A stretch of 64,000 bases of DNA from UBA7455 sp026713185 (GTDB lineage: Bacteria > Pseudomonadota > Gammaproteobacteria > Pseudomonadales > Azotimanducaceae). Shown here piece by piece: positions 28,324 through 36,977 of the stretch; the first letter of the stretch is position 1; each line of letters begins with the position of its first letter. Under the pieces are notes generated by a model, which saw nothing but the letters and a program-made list of their open reading frames with translations, was not told the origin of the DNA and did no database searches. Where the stretch lies: contig OY762456.1 of NCBI GenBank assembly GCA_963665785.1, forward strand, positions 4,092,001-4,156,000, written 5' to 3'. Position numbers and translations under genes: made by a program.

Positions 28324-28533
28324 TTTACCGACTATGGCTATGGCAGTGGCACTACCGCTCCCGGGCACCACGCGGTCACCAGTGCCAGTATTGGCGGTAA
28401 CGCGCATACGTTCAGCTACGATGCCGAGGGCAACATGACTCAATATGACTGCACGCCTGCTACCTGTGAGGACAAGTATATCGGCTGGAACAAACGCAAT
28501 CAATTTCAAGTAGCCGATTTGCGTAGGCACCAA
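28324..28533 (+). pseudogene. Rhs/YD-repeat protein fragment
   Basis: An open frame without a start encodes DYGYGSGTTAPGHHAVTSAS and then HTFSYDAEGNMTQYDC and IGWNKRNQF, which are typical YD-repeat (Rhs) features. About 65 codons remain. It is bounded by IS91-terminus-like sequences on both sides, so it is likely passenger debris. Confidence 0.7.
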
Positions 28534-28570
28534 GCAGTTCCTGTACCTCGGCTTTAATTGCTGGAGGAGT

Positions 28571-28723
28571 TGAGGTTAGGAAGAATAACCACGCTTTTCC
28601 CACCCTGAGAAAAGTATCCTGGTTCCAGCCAGTTAGCTGCCCTCCTCGTTAGCCCATCTGAACATGTGTTGTGTGATCGAAAATTTTGGCGCAACGATTG
28701 AAAATTTGGCCCTCGAATCCAGA
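28571..28723 (-). repeat. IS91-type 3' terminal repeat, copy 1
   Basis: This 153-bp block is almost identical to 35016-35176 apart from a few substitutions and an 8-base indel. The outer tip (GGTTAGGAAGAATAACC) can fold as a hairpin. In the 35-kb copy the block lies directly downstream of an IS91-type transposase tail, so it is interpreted as that element's 3' (origin) end. Confidence 0.75.
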
Positions 28724-28772
28724 ACATGGCGCTACAATTAAGTGTCTCCAAGAACAACAAGAAGGAAGACCG

Positions 28773-29642
28773 ATGCCTGCCAACCCCCCTGAAAATATGC
28801 CAAGAATCACCCCCTATCTCCTCTATGAAGATCTCACTGAAGCTATCAGCTGGCTGACGAGTGCCTTTGGATTCGAGGAGCGAATGAGGATCAATGCACC
28901 TGATGGTCGAGCTAACCATGTTGAGCTCACGCTCGCTGATGGGCTCGTCATGGCTGGCGAGCCGGGCGGCGACTATCAAAATCCTAAACACAGCGGACAC
29001 GTCACCCATCAGGTCTATGTCTACGTCGATGACGTGGATGCGCACTGTGCTCAGGCAAAGGATGCAGGCGCGTCAATCCTGGCGGAACCCGAAGACACCT
29101 TCTATGGTGACCGCCGATATGGCGTTGAGGATTGTGAGGGCCACCTCTGGTATTTCGCCACTCACGTACGGGATGTTGCACCCGAGGAGCAGGGGTGGTC
29201 AGGCAGAACCCGGCGGGCTCATGCGCAAGTCACACGAAGCAAGGCGCGCATTTCAGAGGAATTGAGTCATCCGAACGATACCGTTCCCGCATCACCGTCT
29301 ACCGTAATGACTTGTCCATGGACAATGCGCCGGGTACCAATGCCAGTGCCCATTACCGCTGGAATTCCATATTCCCGGGCGACAATGGAACCGTGGCCGC
29401 CGATGCCACCGATATCAGTGACGAGACCGCTGGCCTGGATGAATAGCTGGGTCCAGGCTGGCGTGGTGAACGGACAGACCAGTATTGAGCCGGGCACCAT
29501 CCTCTCAAAGTCCTCAGGAGAGAATAGAACCGATGCCGCGGCTGTGATTGTGCCTGCACTGGTGGCAAAGCCAACGATGACTTCGCTGTGGTCATCGTTG
29601 GTGATCTGCTGCGTAAGCATATCCTTGACGGACTCCATGTAG
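28773..29642 (+). CDS. VOC (glyoxalase/PhnB-like) protein with abnormal antisense extension
   Basis: The first ~140 residues form a VOC-superfamily domain: MPRITPYLLYEDLTEAISWL, HVELTLADGLVMAGEPG, VYVYVDDVDAHCAQAKDAGA and YGDRRYGVEDCEGHLWYFA. The start at 28773 follows an AAGGAAG site. Related proteins end soon after HVRDVAPEE. Here no stop is met and the frame runs on for about 145 codons, largely antisense to the end of the phosphotransferase-like gene, giving a 289-residue product whose tail is not protein-like. The original 3' end was probably lost when the two sequences were joined. Metal ligands and substrate are not assignable. Confidence 0.7.
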   Translation: MPANPPENMPRITPYLLYEDLTEAISWLTSAFGFEERMRINAPDGRANHVELTLADGLVMAGEPGGDYQNPKHSGHVTHQVYVYVDDVDAHCAQAKDAGASILAEPEDTFYGDRRYGVEDCEGHLWYFATHVRDVAPEEQGWSGRTRRAHAQVTRSKARISEELSHPNDTVPASPSTVMTCPWTMRRVPMPVPITAGIPYSRATMEPWPPMPPISVTRPLAWMNSWVQAGVVNGQTSIEPGTILSKSSGENRTDAAAVIVPALVAKPTMTSLWSSLVICCVSISLTDSM

Positions 29643-31736
29643 GACCTTGGCATGCCAGGGGGCGGGTGCAGGCGCTTGCGAGCTTCTCGCAGTTGTTTCT
29701 GCGCCCGTGCCTTTTCTTTCAGACCGGGAATGGCTGATTCACGTTCCGTCGGCTTGTCTTTTGCCTCGGTTGACGGGGTCTTTCGGGTAGTTGGCGCCGC
29801 ACTAAATACCATGCCCATGGCCCAGCCGGCAAACCGATTGGGCAGCCTGCCTGGTGCTGTTTTTCTAAGCGGCTCTATGGCAACCAGTAGCTCATCATTG
29901 GTGACATAGAAAATGTCTTCTGCTTCCAGCAGGCTTCCCGCGTCAACGAGTCGCTGGCCCAACTCAAGTGCCATAGGTCGTAATACAGCCCAGGCTGCGC
30001 CCATGTAGAACATGGCGTCCTCACGGTGTCTCGAATTCCGAGTGTCCAGTCGGTAACGCTTGGCAAACTGGCTGCGAACCGGCTCTTCAAAGTATGCAAA
30101 CGCTTCAACGGCGGTATTCTCTCTGCGTTGTTCGGTGTCTGCCTGGACTGCCATTGGGTCAGTAGCACCGGTCCCGGCAACCATTGCTTTGAGATTAGAC
30201 AACATTGCCGCCGGTGCTTCCAGCTGCGTGGGCTCCACGAAGTCCAGGGAGAATGTCTGGTGACCATATCTGTGCAGGTAAGCGGTGATCGCCGCTGCAG
30301 TCTTGTAACCAATTGGATCGGACTCAAGTACAGCCATCAGTCGTGAGACCGGGGTAATCAGGACCAACCGGGTAAGTGCGCTATCAGCCCGGATGTCCTC
30401 TGCAATCCTGACGACCTCACCAAGCGCATCGTTGCTTTTCGATGGATAACCCGAGAGCAGATCCGTGGACGCCTGGAGTTTCACATCACCAACTGTGCCC
30501 CTGACAAAGCTGGCCTCTGGTGCGTGTTCAGAAAGAAAGGCTGTCATCCGGGCATTAGCCATTTTTGATAGACCCTGGACCCGACTTGCATGTACCCAGT
30601 ACTCTGCATCGGCGTCTGCCAGTGATCTCAAACCCAGGTACAACGTTTCCACACTGGCGTCAGCGGGAACGATCTTTTTCCAGCGCTGAATCCGTGACAG
30701 ATACAAGGGCAGGCCCCAGTAGCGCCAGAGCGGCAACCAGGAAAACCGATATGAGATCACAAAGTTGATAATCATCCAGTAGCCCTGGAACCACTTCTCG
30801 AATCGATTCTGTAGCACCGGAGCCTGCGGTCCGTATCTGGCGTAAGCCCATCCGTTAACGGTTGTGTGGCGAGGCTTGGGCAACTGCTTACGACGTAGGC
30901 TACCTTCCCGTTTCTGGTAAGCATCCTCCAGGCCCAATTCCAGGTAAACAGATTCAAACAGGGGTGATACGGGCCCCAGCAAATGCTCGACCCAACCACG
31001 ACGGATCAGGTATGCCCCGGGGAAAGGTGGCTCCCATTTGGCCTCGATGGGTGGCGGCGGTAGTCTGGTGATCGGTCGAGACTGCAGCAGCCATAGTTTG
31101 CCATCAGCGAACGCCCACTCGATATCCTGGTGGACACCAGCGTAGTGCTGTTCCACGTCCATGGCGAGTTTTGCCAGCTCATCGAGTTGATTGGATGATA
31201 ACGAAACCACTTGTTGCGCTTCAGGCAAGACAGGCTTAGTAGTGATACCGTCAGTCTCGGGCACCACCATTGCTTCCTTGCTTCCCGTTGTCGTGAGCCT
31301 GACGTGGAAATCATGCCGGTCCACAATAAAACTGTCAGGCGTCACCTGTCCACTTACCACAGCCTCGCCCAGCCCGTAACTCGCGTTGACCAGAAGTTCT
31401 GTCCGATCACCGGTCATCACATTCGCGGTAAACAGTACGCCTGCGACTTCGGCATTGACCATTTGCTGGACGACGACAGCCATGGCTACCTTGCCGTTAT
31501 CAATATCCATCTCGTAACGGTAGTTCAATGCTCTCTCTGTCCACAGAGAAGCCCAGCAACTTCTAATCGCATCGATGACATTCGGCAATCCCTGGACGTT
31601 GAGGTAAGTATCCTGTTGACCGGCGAAGGAAAGGTCCGGCAGGTCCTCCGCATTAGCCGAGGAACGTATAGCAACCGCCGGATTGTCGCCGTCCAGCAAC
31701 CCATATGCGGACCTGATTTCTTCGGCAATACCACTA
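29267..31736 (-). pseudogene. Rifampin-phosphotransferase-like dikinase, C-terminal portion (split by IS630)
   Basis: This is codon 91 to the end of a 912-residue enzyme. It has the rest of a PPDK-type ATP-grasp domain (AIRSSANAEDLPDLSFAGQQ, NASYGLGEAVVSGQVTPD, DIEWAFADGKLWLLQSRPI), a long middle region and a C-terminal phosphohistidine domain (TDIGGIGGHGSIVAREYGIPAV). ATP-grasp, middle substrate domain and C-terminal His domain is the rifampin phosphotransferase architecture. PEP synthase has its PEP-binding barrel last instead. Such enzymes phosphorylate a small molecule using both high-energy bonds of ATP. The gene is interrupted, so it is probably inactive here unless the element excises. 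Confidence 0.85.
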
Positions 31737-32961
31737 GTGTCGCGTCACGCATAATACGTCGTAAAAAGTCATGATGTGGTAAGATACCTCTCCGTCTATT
31801 TTCAGACGGAGAGGCTTATGGTTAAGAGATACAAAGTCACGCTACAGGCGGACGAAAGAACAGCCCTTGAAACCATCACACGCAAGGGTTCACACCGATC
31901 TCGCAAAGTCATTAACGCGTTGATCTTGCTGAACTGTGACCAGGGTGCGTTCAATCAACGCCGCTTGCGCGGTGAAGATGTGGCTGCGGTGCTCAAGGTC
32001 AGTATGCGCACACTGGATCGGGTCAAAAAGCGGTTTGTCGAAGAGGGGTTGGAGACCCTATTGAACGGTCGGCCGAGCCAGCGACGCTACCTACGCAAGG
32101 CGGACGGCGATCTTGAGGCGCGTTTGGTTGCACTGAGTTGCAGCGAGCCACCGAAAGGCTACTCGCAGTGGTCGCTACGGTTGCTCGCGGATCGCGCTGT
32201 CGAACTCGAGTACATCGACAGCATTTCCTACGAGACGGTCCGCCGGGTTCTAAAAAAAACGAAATCAAACCCTGGCGGAAAATCGGTTGGGTGATACCAC
32301 CGGCGGGTAACGGCGATTTTGTTGCGGCGATGGAACGGGTGCTCGATGTTTATCGACGCCCATACGATGTCACCCGGCCGGTGGTGTGCATGGATGAGAC
32401 GCCGCGCCAACTCATCCGCGAGACGCGCACGCCACTGGCGCCGCAGCCCGGACGCCTGGAACGCCATGACTACGAGTATGAGCGCTGCGGCGTGTGCAAC
32501 GTATTCATGGCCACCGAGCCTTTGGCCGGCAGACGATTGACCAAGGTGACCGAGCGCAGGACCAAGGCAGACTGGGCGCATTTCATTGAAGATATTGCCG
32601 AGCGCTACATTGACGCTGAGCAGATCACGTTGGTCATGGACAATCTGAATACCCATTCCCCGGGTGCTCTCTACGAAGTTTTTCCGCCTGATCAAGCGAA
32701 AGCACTGTGGGATCGCTTCGAGTTTGTGTATACGCCGAAGCACGGCAGTTGGCTCAACGTCGCCGAAATCGAACTCAACGTGATGATCAGCCAATGCCTG
32801 CGTCGACGCATTGACAACATCGAAAAACTACGTGAGGAGGTATCAACTTGGCAAGCACACCGTGATCAGTTGGAAGCAACCGTCAACTGGCAGTTCACAG
32901 CGAAAGACGCCCGCGTTAAACTGGAGCGTCTATATCCGACATTTAGTTCGTGACATGACAC
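31737..32961 (+). mobile_element. Complete IS630-family insertion sequence (1225 bp)
   Basis: The element is flanked by TA target duplications (31735-31736 and 32962-32963), the IS630/Tc1 signature. Its ends are inverted repeats beginning GTGTC(GC/AT)GTCACG. The transposase is in two overlapping frames. It splits the phosphotransferase-like gene at codon 91, and removing it with one TA restores a single uninterrupted frame. Confidence 0.93.
31818..32953 (+). CDS. IS630-family transposase, made by -1 frameshift
   Basis: The first frame (31818-32294) encodes the helix-turn-helix region (LRGEDVAAVLKVSMRTLDRVKKRF, SYETVRRVLKK). The second (open from 32138 to 32953) encodes the DDE catalytic domain with VVCMDETPRQ, LVMDNLNTHSP and LNVAEIELNV supplying the two Asp and the Glu. 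They join at the A-run in CTAAAAAAAACG (32251-32262); a -1 slip there gives one protein of about 378 residues. This is a known strategy in the family. Confidence 0.9.
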
Positions 32962-33232
32962 TAGGTATGTCATTCTCCCGAAACAGGACCTGAATGCTGT
33001 GCGCTGCCGACGCAAAAGAAACCTTATTGTCCACCAGCTGTGGTTGCGCCAGTGCCTGGATCTGGTCATGAAGTTGATATGCCGAGATGTATTCATCGTA
33101 GGCACGGCAAGTCAGGTGAAAACCATCTGGCACCGGGAACGCCGCAGCCGTCAGATTCGCGAGGCTCATGCCTTTACCACCAACCAGGTCCAGATTGGCC
33201 TGGGTGGTTGCGAGGGGCAGTGTGTTCGACAA
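32962..33232 (-). pseudogene. Rifampin-phosphotransferase-like dikinase, N-terminal portion (split by IS630)
   Basis: The first 90 codons carry the start of the PPDK N-terminal domain: LDLVGGKGMSLANLTAAAFPVPDGF, the nucleotide-binding loop. The frame breaks off at IPS, exactly at the TA duplicated by the IS630 element, and would continue GIAEEIRSAYGLL in the other part. The start lies 22 bases after the stop of a VOC gene, so this was the third gene of a crotonase-VOC-phosphotransferase operon. Confidence 0.88.
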
Positions 33233-33254
33233 GATTCAACTCCAGGCTATTGGA

Positions 33255-34037
33255 TCAATCGCTAATCTCATTGAGATAGAATCGCGTGCCGCACAACTCG
33301 ATGCAGTTGTCATCGAGGATTGCATCGATAGCCCCGGCAGCGGTCATGATTGCCTGTTTGTCGCATACCTGCAGGTCAACTCCAGAGAGACCGGGTCCGC
33401 GACCGTCTGTGTCCTGAACGAATCTAAGCTCACCATTTCCCAGTAAAGATCTCCAGCCGCCGGTGATTTGCTCAGCTTCTAGTCCTGCAATCTTGCCCCA
33501 TTGTTGCGCCGTCGTTTGAGGATCTTCGGATTGCAGCTCAACGCCGCTGAGACTAACAGTGACATCTGCCTTTACATGGTCTCGCCAGCCGACTCCTCCG
33601 GCCGGTTCCCAAACTCCGTCTATCTCCGATCGCTCATCCCAGTCGATCTCCCACATGGTGTTCTTCAGGTCAGCGGGATGAAGCTGCATCAGGTGGTAGG
33701 CCCCGCGGTTGCTCTCATAAGCAACCCTGATACCGAGCGCAGCGGCATTCTTGCGACAATGACTCTGGTCATCTTCGCCATCCACCTGACACACCAGGAT
33801 GTAGCCACCATCGCCCCGTCTCTTTGTCAGGAATCTTCCTGCTGCGGTGTTCTCCTCTACCGGCGCGACGACTTCGAGGAAGTTGGTACCAATTGCCAGC
33901 AGATTGTTTTCGAGGCCGAATCGACCAACGCCTGGATCGACATAGCAAGACTCAATCCCCAGTACTTCGGCCAGCTCATGGATAGCAGGCTGCAGCCGGT
34001 GTGCGACCAGACAGACCTGGCGAATGTGTATACCCAT
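33255..34037 (-). CDS. Two-module VOC/glyoxalase-like protein
   Basis: A 260-residue protein starting at 34037 behind GGAGA (a TTG at 34064 is less likely). The N-terminal half (IRQVCLVAHRLQPAIHELAEVLGIE, LLAIGTNFLEVVAPVEENTAAGRFL) and C-terminal half (TVSLSGVELQSEDPQTTAQQW, LRFVQDTDGRGPGLSGVDLQV) look like paired beta-alpha-beta VOC modules, as in glyoxalase_3-like proteins and ring-cleavage dioxygenases. A histidine in VAHRL could be a metal ligand. It lies between a crotonase gene and the interrupted phosphotransferase-like gene on the same strand. Substrate unknown. Confidence 0.78.
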   Translation of the reverse strand: MGIHIRQVCLVAHRLQPAIHELAEVLGIESCYVDPGVGRFGLENNLLAIGTNFLEVVAPVEENTAAGRFLTKRRGDGGYILVCQVDGEDDQSHCRKNAAALGIRVAYESNRGAYHLMQLHPADLKNTMWEIDWDERSEIDGVWEPAGGVGWRDHVKADVTVSLSGVELQSEDPQTTAQQWGKIAGLEAEQITGGWRSLLGNGELRFVQDTDGRGPGLSGVDLQVCDKQAIMTAAGAIDAILDDNCIELCGTRFYLNEISD

Positions 34038-34096
34038 CTTGGTTTTCTCCTGTGGTATCGACAATGTTGTTGCTGTGCTGTATCAGACCGAGAACC

Positions 34097-34882
34097 CTAC
34101 AGCCCGGTGAAGTGCGGTCGTCGTTTCTCAACGAAAGCAAGACGTGCTTCAGCGGAATCGGCACTGGCACCGGTTCTGACATGTCGGTCAGCTTCACGGT
34201 CGAGCGCTTCGCTGAACGAAACGTCCTCAGCATCGTTTAGATTCTGTTTGATCCGCTGCAATGCAATTGGCGGCGCGGCGAGTAGACGCTCGGCGACTGA
34301 CCTAACATGGTGCATCAACTCGTCATCGGCAAGCACCTTTGACACAAACCCATATCGTTCTGCTTCTTCCGCCGTTAGTTTGTCAGATAGCAGATACATT
34401 TCTCTTGCTCGAGCTGAACCAACTATTCGGGGCAACGACCAGGTACCACCGAAGTCACCTGACATTCCCGCGTTGACATAGGCTGTCGTAAACCTTGCCG
34501 AAACTGTGGCATAGCGCAGGTCAGCCGCTGCGGCCCAGGAAAGGCCACCACCTGCACAGGGGCCATTAACGGCAGCGATCGTTATTTTCGGCATCTCGCG
34601 TAGTAGCTTGGAGGATCTCTGCAGATTCTGTAGCATGCCAATTCGCGACTCGATACTGCCCGTTCCCAGTGTATCCGTTGCCGTGAGGTCGCCACCTGCA
34701 CAGAAGCCTCGACCGGCGCCAGTCAGGATCACCACGCGAACAGCTGAATCGAATACGGCAGCTTCGAGCGCCTCAACGACGCCTGCAAGAAGTGCGGCAT
34801 TCATTGCATTCAATCGATCCGGTCGATTCAGCGTAATTGTAGCGATACCGTCTTCGGCCTCGTAGAGCACTACGTCTGTCAT
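34097..34882 (-). CDS. Enoyl-CoA hydratase/isomerase family (crotonase) protein
   Basis: A 261-residue crotonase-fold enzyme acting on an acyl-CoA thioester. It shows LNRPDRLNAMNAAL, the oxyanion-hole segment GAGRGFCAGGDL and PCAGGGLSWAAAADLRYA, then GMSGDFGGTWSLPRIVG. The classical first hydratase glutamate (as in GGGCELA) is replaced by Ser/Trp, and Asp occupies the second position, so isomerase, hydrolase or C-C lyase activity is as likely as hydration. It is the first gene of the crotonase-VOC-phosphotransferase operon, starting 134 bases from an IS91-type end. Confidence 0.88.
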   Translation of the reverse strand: MTDVVLYEAEDGIATITLNRPDRLNAMNAALLAGVVEALEAAVFDSAVRVVILTGAGRGFCAGGDLTATDTLGTGSIESRIGMLQNLQRSSKLLREMPKITIAAVNGPCAGGGLSWAAAADLRYATVSARFTTAYVNAGMSGDFGGTWSLPRIVGSARAREMYLLSDKLTAEEAERYGFVSKVLADDELMHHVRSVAERLLAAPPIALQRIKQNLNDAEDVSFSEALDREADRHVRTGASADSAEARLAFVEKRRPHFTGL

Positions 34883-35015
34883 TAGTATTTTCCTCCAGGG
34901 AAAGGCACATTCCGAACGTTATTATTCTTCTGGTCAGACCTGCCAAGGTAATGTCGACTCAACGCTACGTCGGCAGCCACATCTGCATGTGTCCATTCTA
35001 GACCATCACGGCGAC

Positions 35016-35176
35016 TGAGGTTAGGAAGAATAACCACGCTTTTCCCACCCTGAGAAAAGTATCCTGGTTCCAGCCAGTTAGCTGCCGTCCTCGTTAGCCC
35101 ATCTGAACATGTGTTGTGTGATCGAAAATTTTGGCGCAACGATTGGAAACTTGGTGATTTGGCCCTCGAATCCAGA
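35016..35176 (-). repeat. IS91-type 3' terminal repeat, copy 2
   Basis: This copy lies directly downstream of an IS91-type transposase C-terminus on the same strand, showing what the repeat is. The outer tip GGTTAGGAAGAATAACC is a potential hairpin, in keeping with the ori end of rolling-circle elements. It is a near-identical direct repeat of 28571-28723. Confidence 0.8.
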
Positions 35177-35224
35177 CGCTGGCCGGATGCGACCGTCACC
35201 GATGTGTTATCAGTGCGCTGGAAT

Positions 35225-35941
35225 TCAGAATAGTGTCGTTTGTTGGTCGGTCAGATCTGATGGCGGTGAGCGGTTCTGAGGATCATGCGGGGACGCCCAG
35301 TCGACCTGCTCCAGCCCCAGGTGCTTCAGTATCTTCTCAATGACGTCAGGGTCCTCAATGGACGCAATGATCCGAACCGGCCCACCACACCTTTCACACT
35401 TCTCTATATCAATGGCAAACACACGTTTGAGTCGCTGCGCCCACGTCATCGAGTAGGCCTTGGGTTTCGGACTCTCTTGTTCTTCTACAGGTTCTTGCGG
35501 AACAACGTCTTTACGCAGTTTGCTATTGGGCGAGAATACGCCATGAAACCGGGTCAGGTTGGGGACATACCTGGAATAAATGCGGAACAGCATTTCTGTT
35601 GTACTGTGTCCCATCTGCCGTGCGATCCACTCCGGGTTTTCGCCTGCAGCTAACCACAACGTGGCTGCTGTATGTCGAGTCTGGTAGGGCCTTCGGGGTG
35701 GCAGGCCAAGGCGCCTTAACAAGGGATACCAGATTCGTTTTGTGACGTTGTGAACGGATAGTGGGTTACCAGCCTTGTTAGCGAACACGTAGTCAATATC
35801 GCAGGTCACTTTTGATTGCTGCTTCAGTGCATACCGTTGATTGATGTCGAAGACGAAGATCACGCGACTGCCACGCACTACTGCACGCACTACGTTGCAG
35901 ATCCTGAACCTGAAGACTTGAAAGATCCATCCGGGGCCCAC
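35225..35941 (-). pseudogene. Chimera: tyrosine integrase C-terminus fused in frame to IS91-type transposase C-terminus
   Basis: Residues about 45-130 are the catalytic end of a tyrosine recombinase: ANKAGNPLSVHNVTKRIWYP, then YQTRHTAATLWLAAGENPEWIARQMGHS with the H-x-x-R-like and His boxes, and the nucleophile region MLFRIYSRY. At NLTR the frame passes directly into the IS91 tail (RFHGVFSPNSKLR, CERCGG, DPDVIEKILKHLG). The NLTR motif is native to IS91 proteins and similar to integrase ends, suggesting joining at microhomology. The N-terminal 40 residues are antisense to a different fragment. The integrase core is incomplete and the transposase lacks its HUH domain, so no activity is expected. 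Confidence 0.82.
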
Positions 35942-36100
35942 GTCCCGGGTGAACTTAGTACCGCACGAACAATAACCCGATGGTCGTGGGAGTTCAGACG
36001 GGTCGGCGACGAGTGGCTGATATCAAAGATGAATAACCCGGAACCTGCACTTTTTAGAAAGGACGTAATCGACGAACTGCGAAGTGGTCGCTATTCTTGA
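35846..36100 (+). pseudogene. C-terminal fragment of a SnoaL/NTF2-like protein
   Basis: The plus frame encodes DHATATHYCTHYVADPEP and TRWSWEFRRVGDEWLISKM, a pattern typical of the last strands of SnoaL-like (NTF2-fold) proteins. The N-terminal half is replaced by the antisense of the integrase fragment. The call is by pattern only. Confidence 0.5.
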
Positions 36101-36140
36101 ACGACGAAACACCCAAGCCCCAAGCGTACCGTCACAGGGT

Positions 36141-36345
36141 TTACATTTGGATACCACAAAGCTTGACGAAATCTGCTTTTTGCTGATCTGTCATGTCGGC
36201 GAAAACAGGTACACGTAAATCAGTGACCGGCAGACCAGCGAACTCCGGGGAGTCACTCTGCAGAGTTGCTGCGATATTGTGCAATCCATTACCTTCTTCG
36301 CCGCCTTCACCCAAAGCTACGCCGACTTCTGGGGGCCAGGGGCCC
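36141..36345 (-). pseudogene. C-terminal fragment of an unidentified protein
   Basis: About 67 native codons (from PWPPEVGVALGEGGEEG to the end KLCGIQM) remain. Upstream, the frame runs into the IS91-type terminus starting at 36346, giving a nonsense N-terminus. I do not recognise the family. Confidence 0.4.
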
Positions 36346-36655
36346 GGGGTTAGTAAGAATAAACGCCCTTTCCCCTCATTCGGAAAAGTATCGCCAGCCG
36401 TGGGTGTTGCCAGCATTCCCCTACTGGCTGTTTTACACATGAGTTAGGTGATCGAAAACTTGGCGAATTAGTTCCCGAATCCAGACTCTGGGCGATCGCG
36501 ACCCTCACTGAGGTGTAGTCGATGTGCTGGAATTCTTAAATAGCGTCGTTTGTTCGTCGGTCAGGCCTTCTGGCGGTGAGCGGTTCTGTGGATCACTATC
36601 CTCATCCAACCCCAGGTGCTTTAGGATTTTCTGGATGACATCAGGGTCTTCAATC
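36346..36655 (-). mobile_element. IS91-type remnant: transposase tail plus 3' terminus, copy 3
   Basis: 36543-36655 encodes, on the minus strand, IEDPDVIQKILKHLGLDE and NRSPPEGLTDEQTT, nearly identical to 24729-24842. 36346-36486 is a diverged copy of the terminal repeat seen at 28571 and 35016. Both are in the order found in the 35-kb copy, so this is the 3' end of a related element whose 5' part is gone. Confidence 0.75.
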
Positions 36656-36841
36656 AATACGCTGTCTTTCAGGGAAGGGCGTCGAATTACTTTGAACGAG
36701 GTCAGTGAAGAAACTGGAATATCCCGACCAACGTTGACCAGAATCTCAAACGTGCCGGGTTACAACACAAACACGGATACGATCAGTGCTTTGTGTAACT
36801 ACTTTGAGATTGAGCCGGGTGAACTGCTTAGAAAAGTGTGA
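36656..36841 (+). pseudogene. XRE-family helix-turn-helix regulator, N-terminus lost
   Basis: About 60 codons encode FREGRRITLNEVSEETGISRPTLTRIS and TDTISALCNYFEIEPGELLRKV, a Cro/C1-type helix-turn-helix of the short HTH_26 kind. The original first residues are replaced by IS91 antisense, which supplies a longer frame from 36524. Complete relatives are about 70 residues, so little is missing and some function is possible. Confidence 0.65.
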
Positions 36842-36977
36842 CCCTCGGGTGCAAGTTGGGCACGGTTTGGGCACAACATTTTAGGGGGACGCTATCGCGA
36901 TTTTGCGTTGCAAATTCGCTGTCGCTCTCGAGGGCTTGAAGGCTCAACATTTTCGGCGCTTTGTGCCGAAAAGTAGT

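Noticed and set aside
28554..29045. A 163-codon minus-strand frame and the 105-codon frame at 34882-35199
   Set aside because: Both run through the IS91-type terminal repeat and contain no independent protein features.
29267..33232. Phosphoenolpyruvate synthase (ppsA)
   Set aside because: The His domain is at the extreme C-terminus and no PEP-binding barrel follows it, which fits rifampin-phosphotransferase-like enzymes instead.
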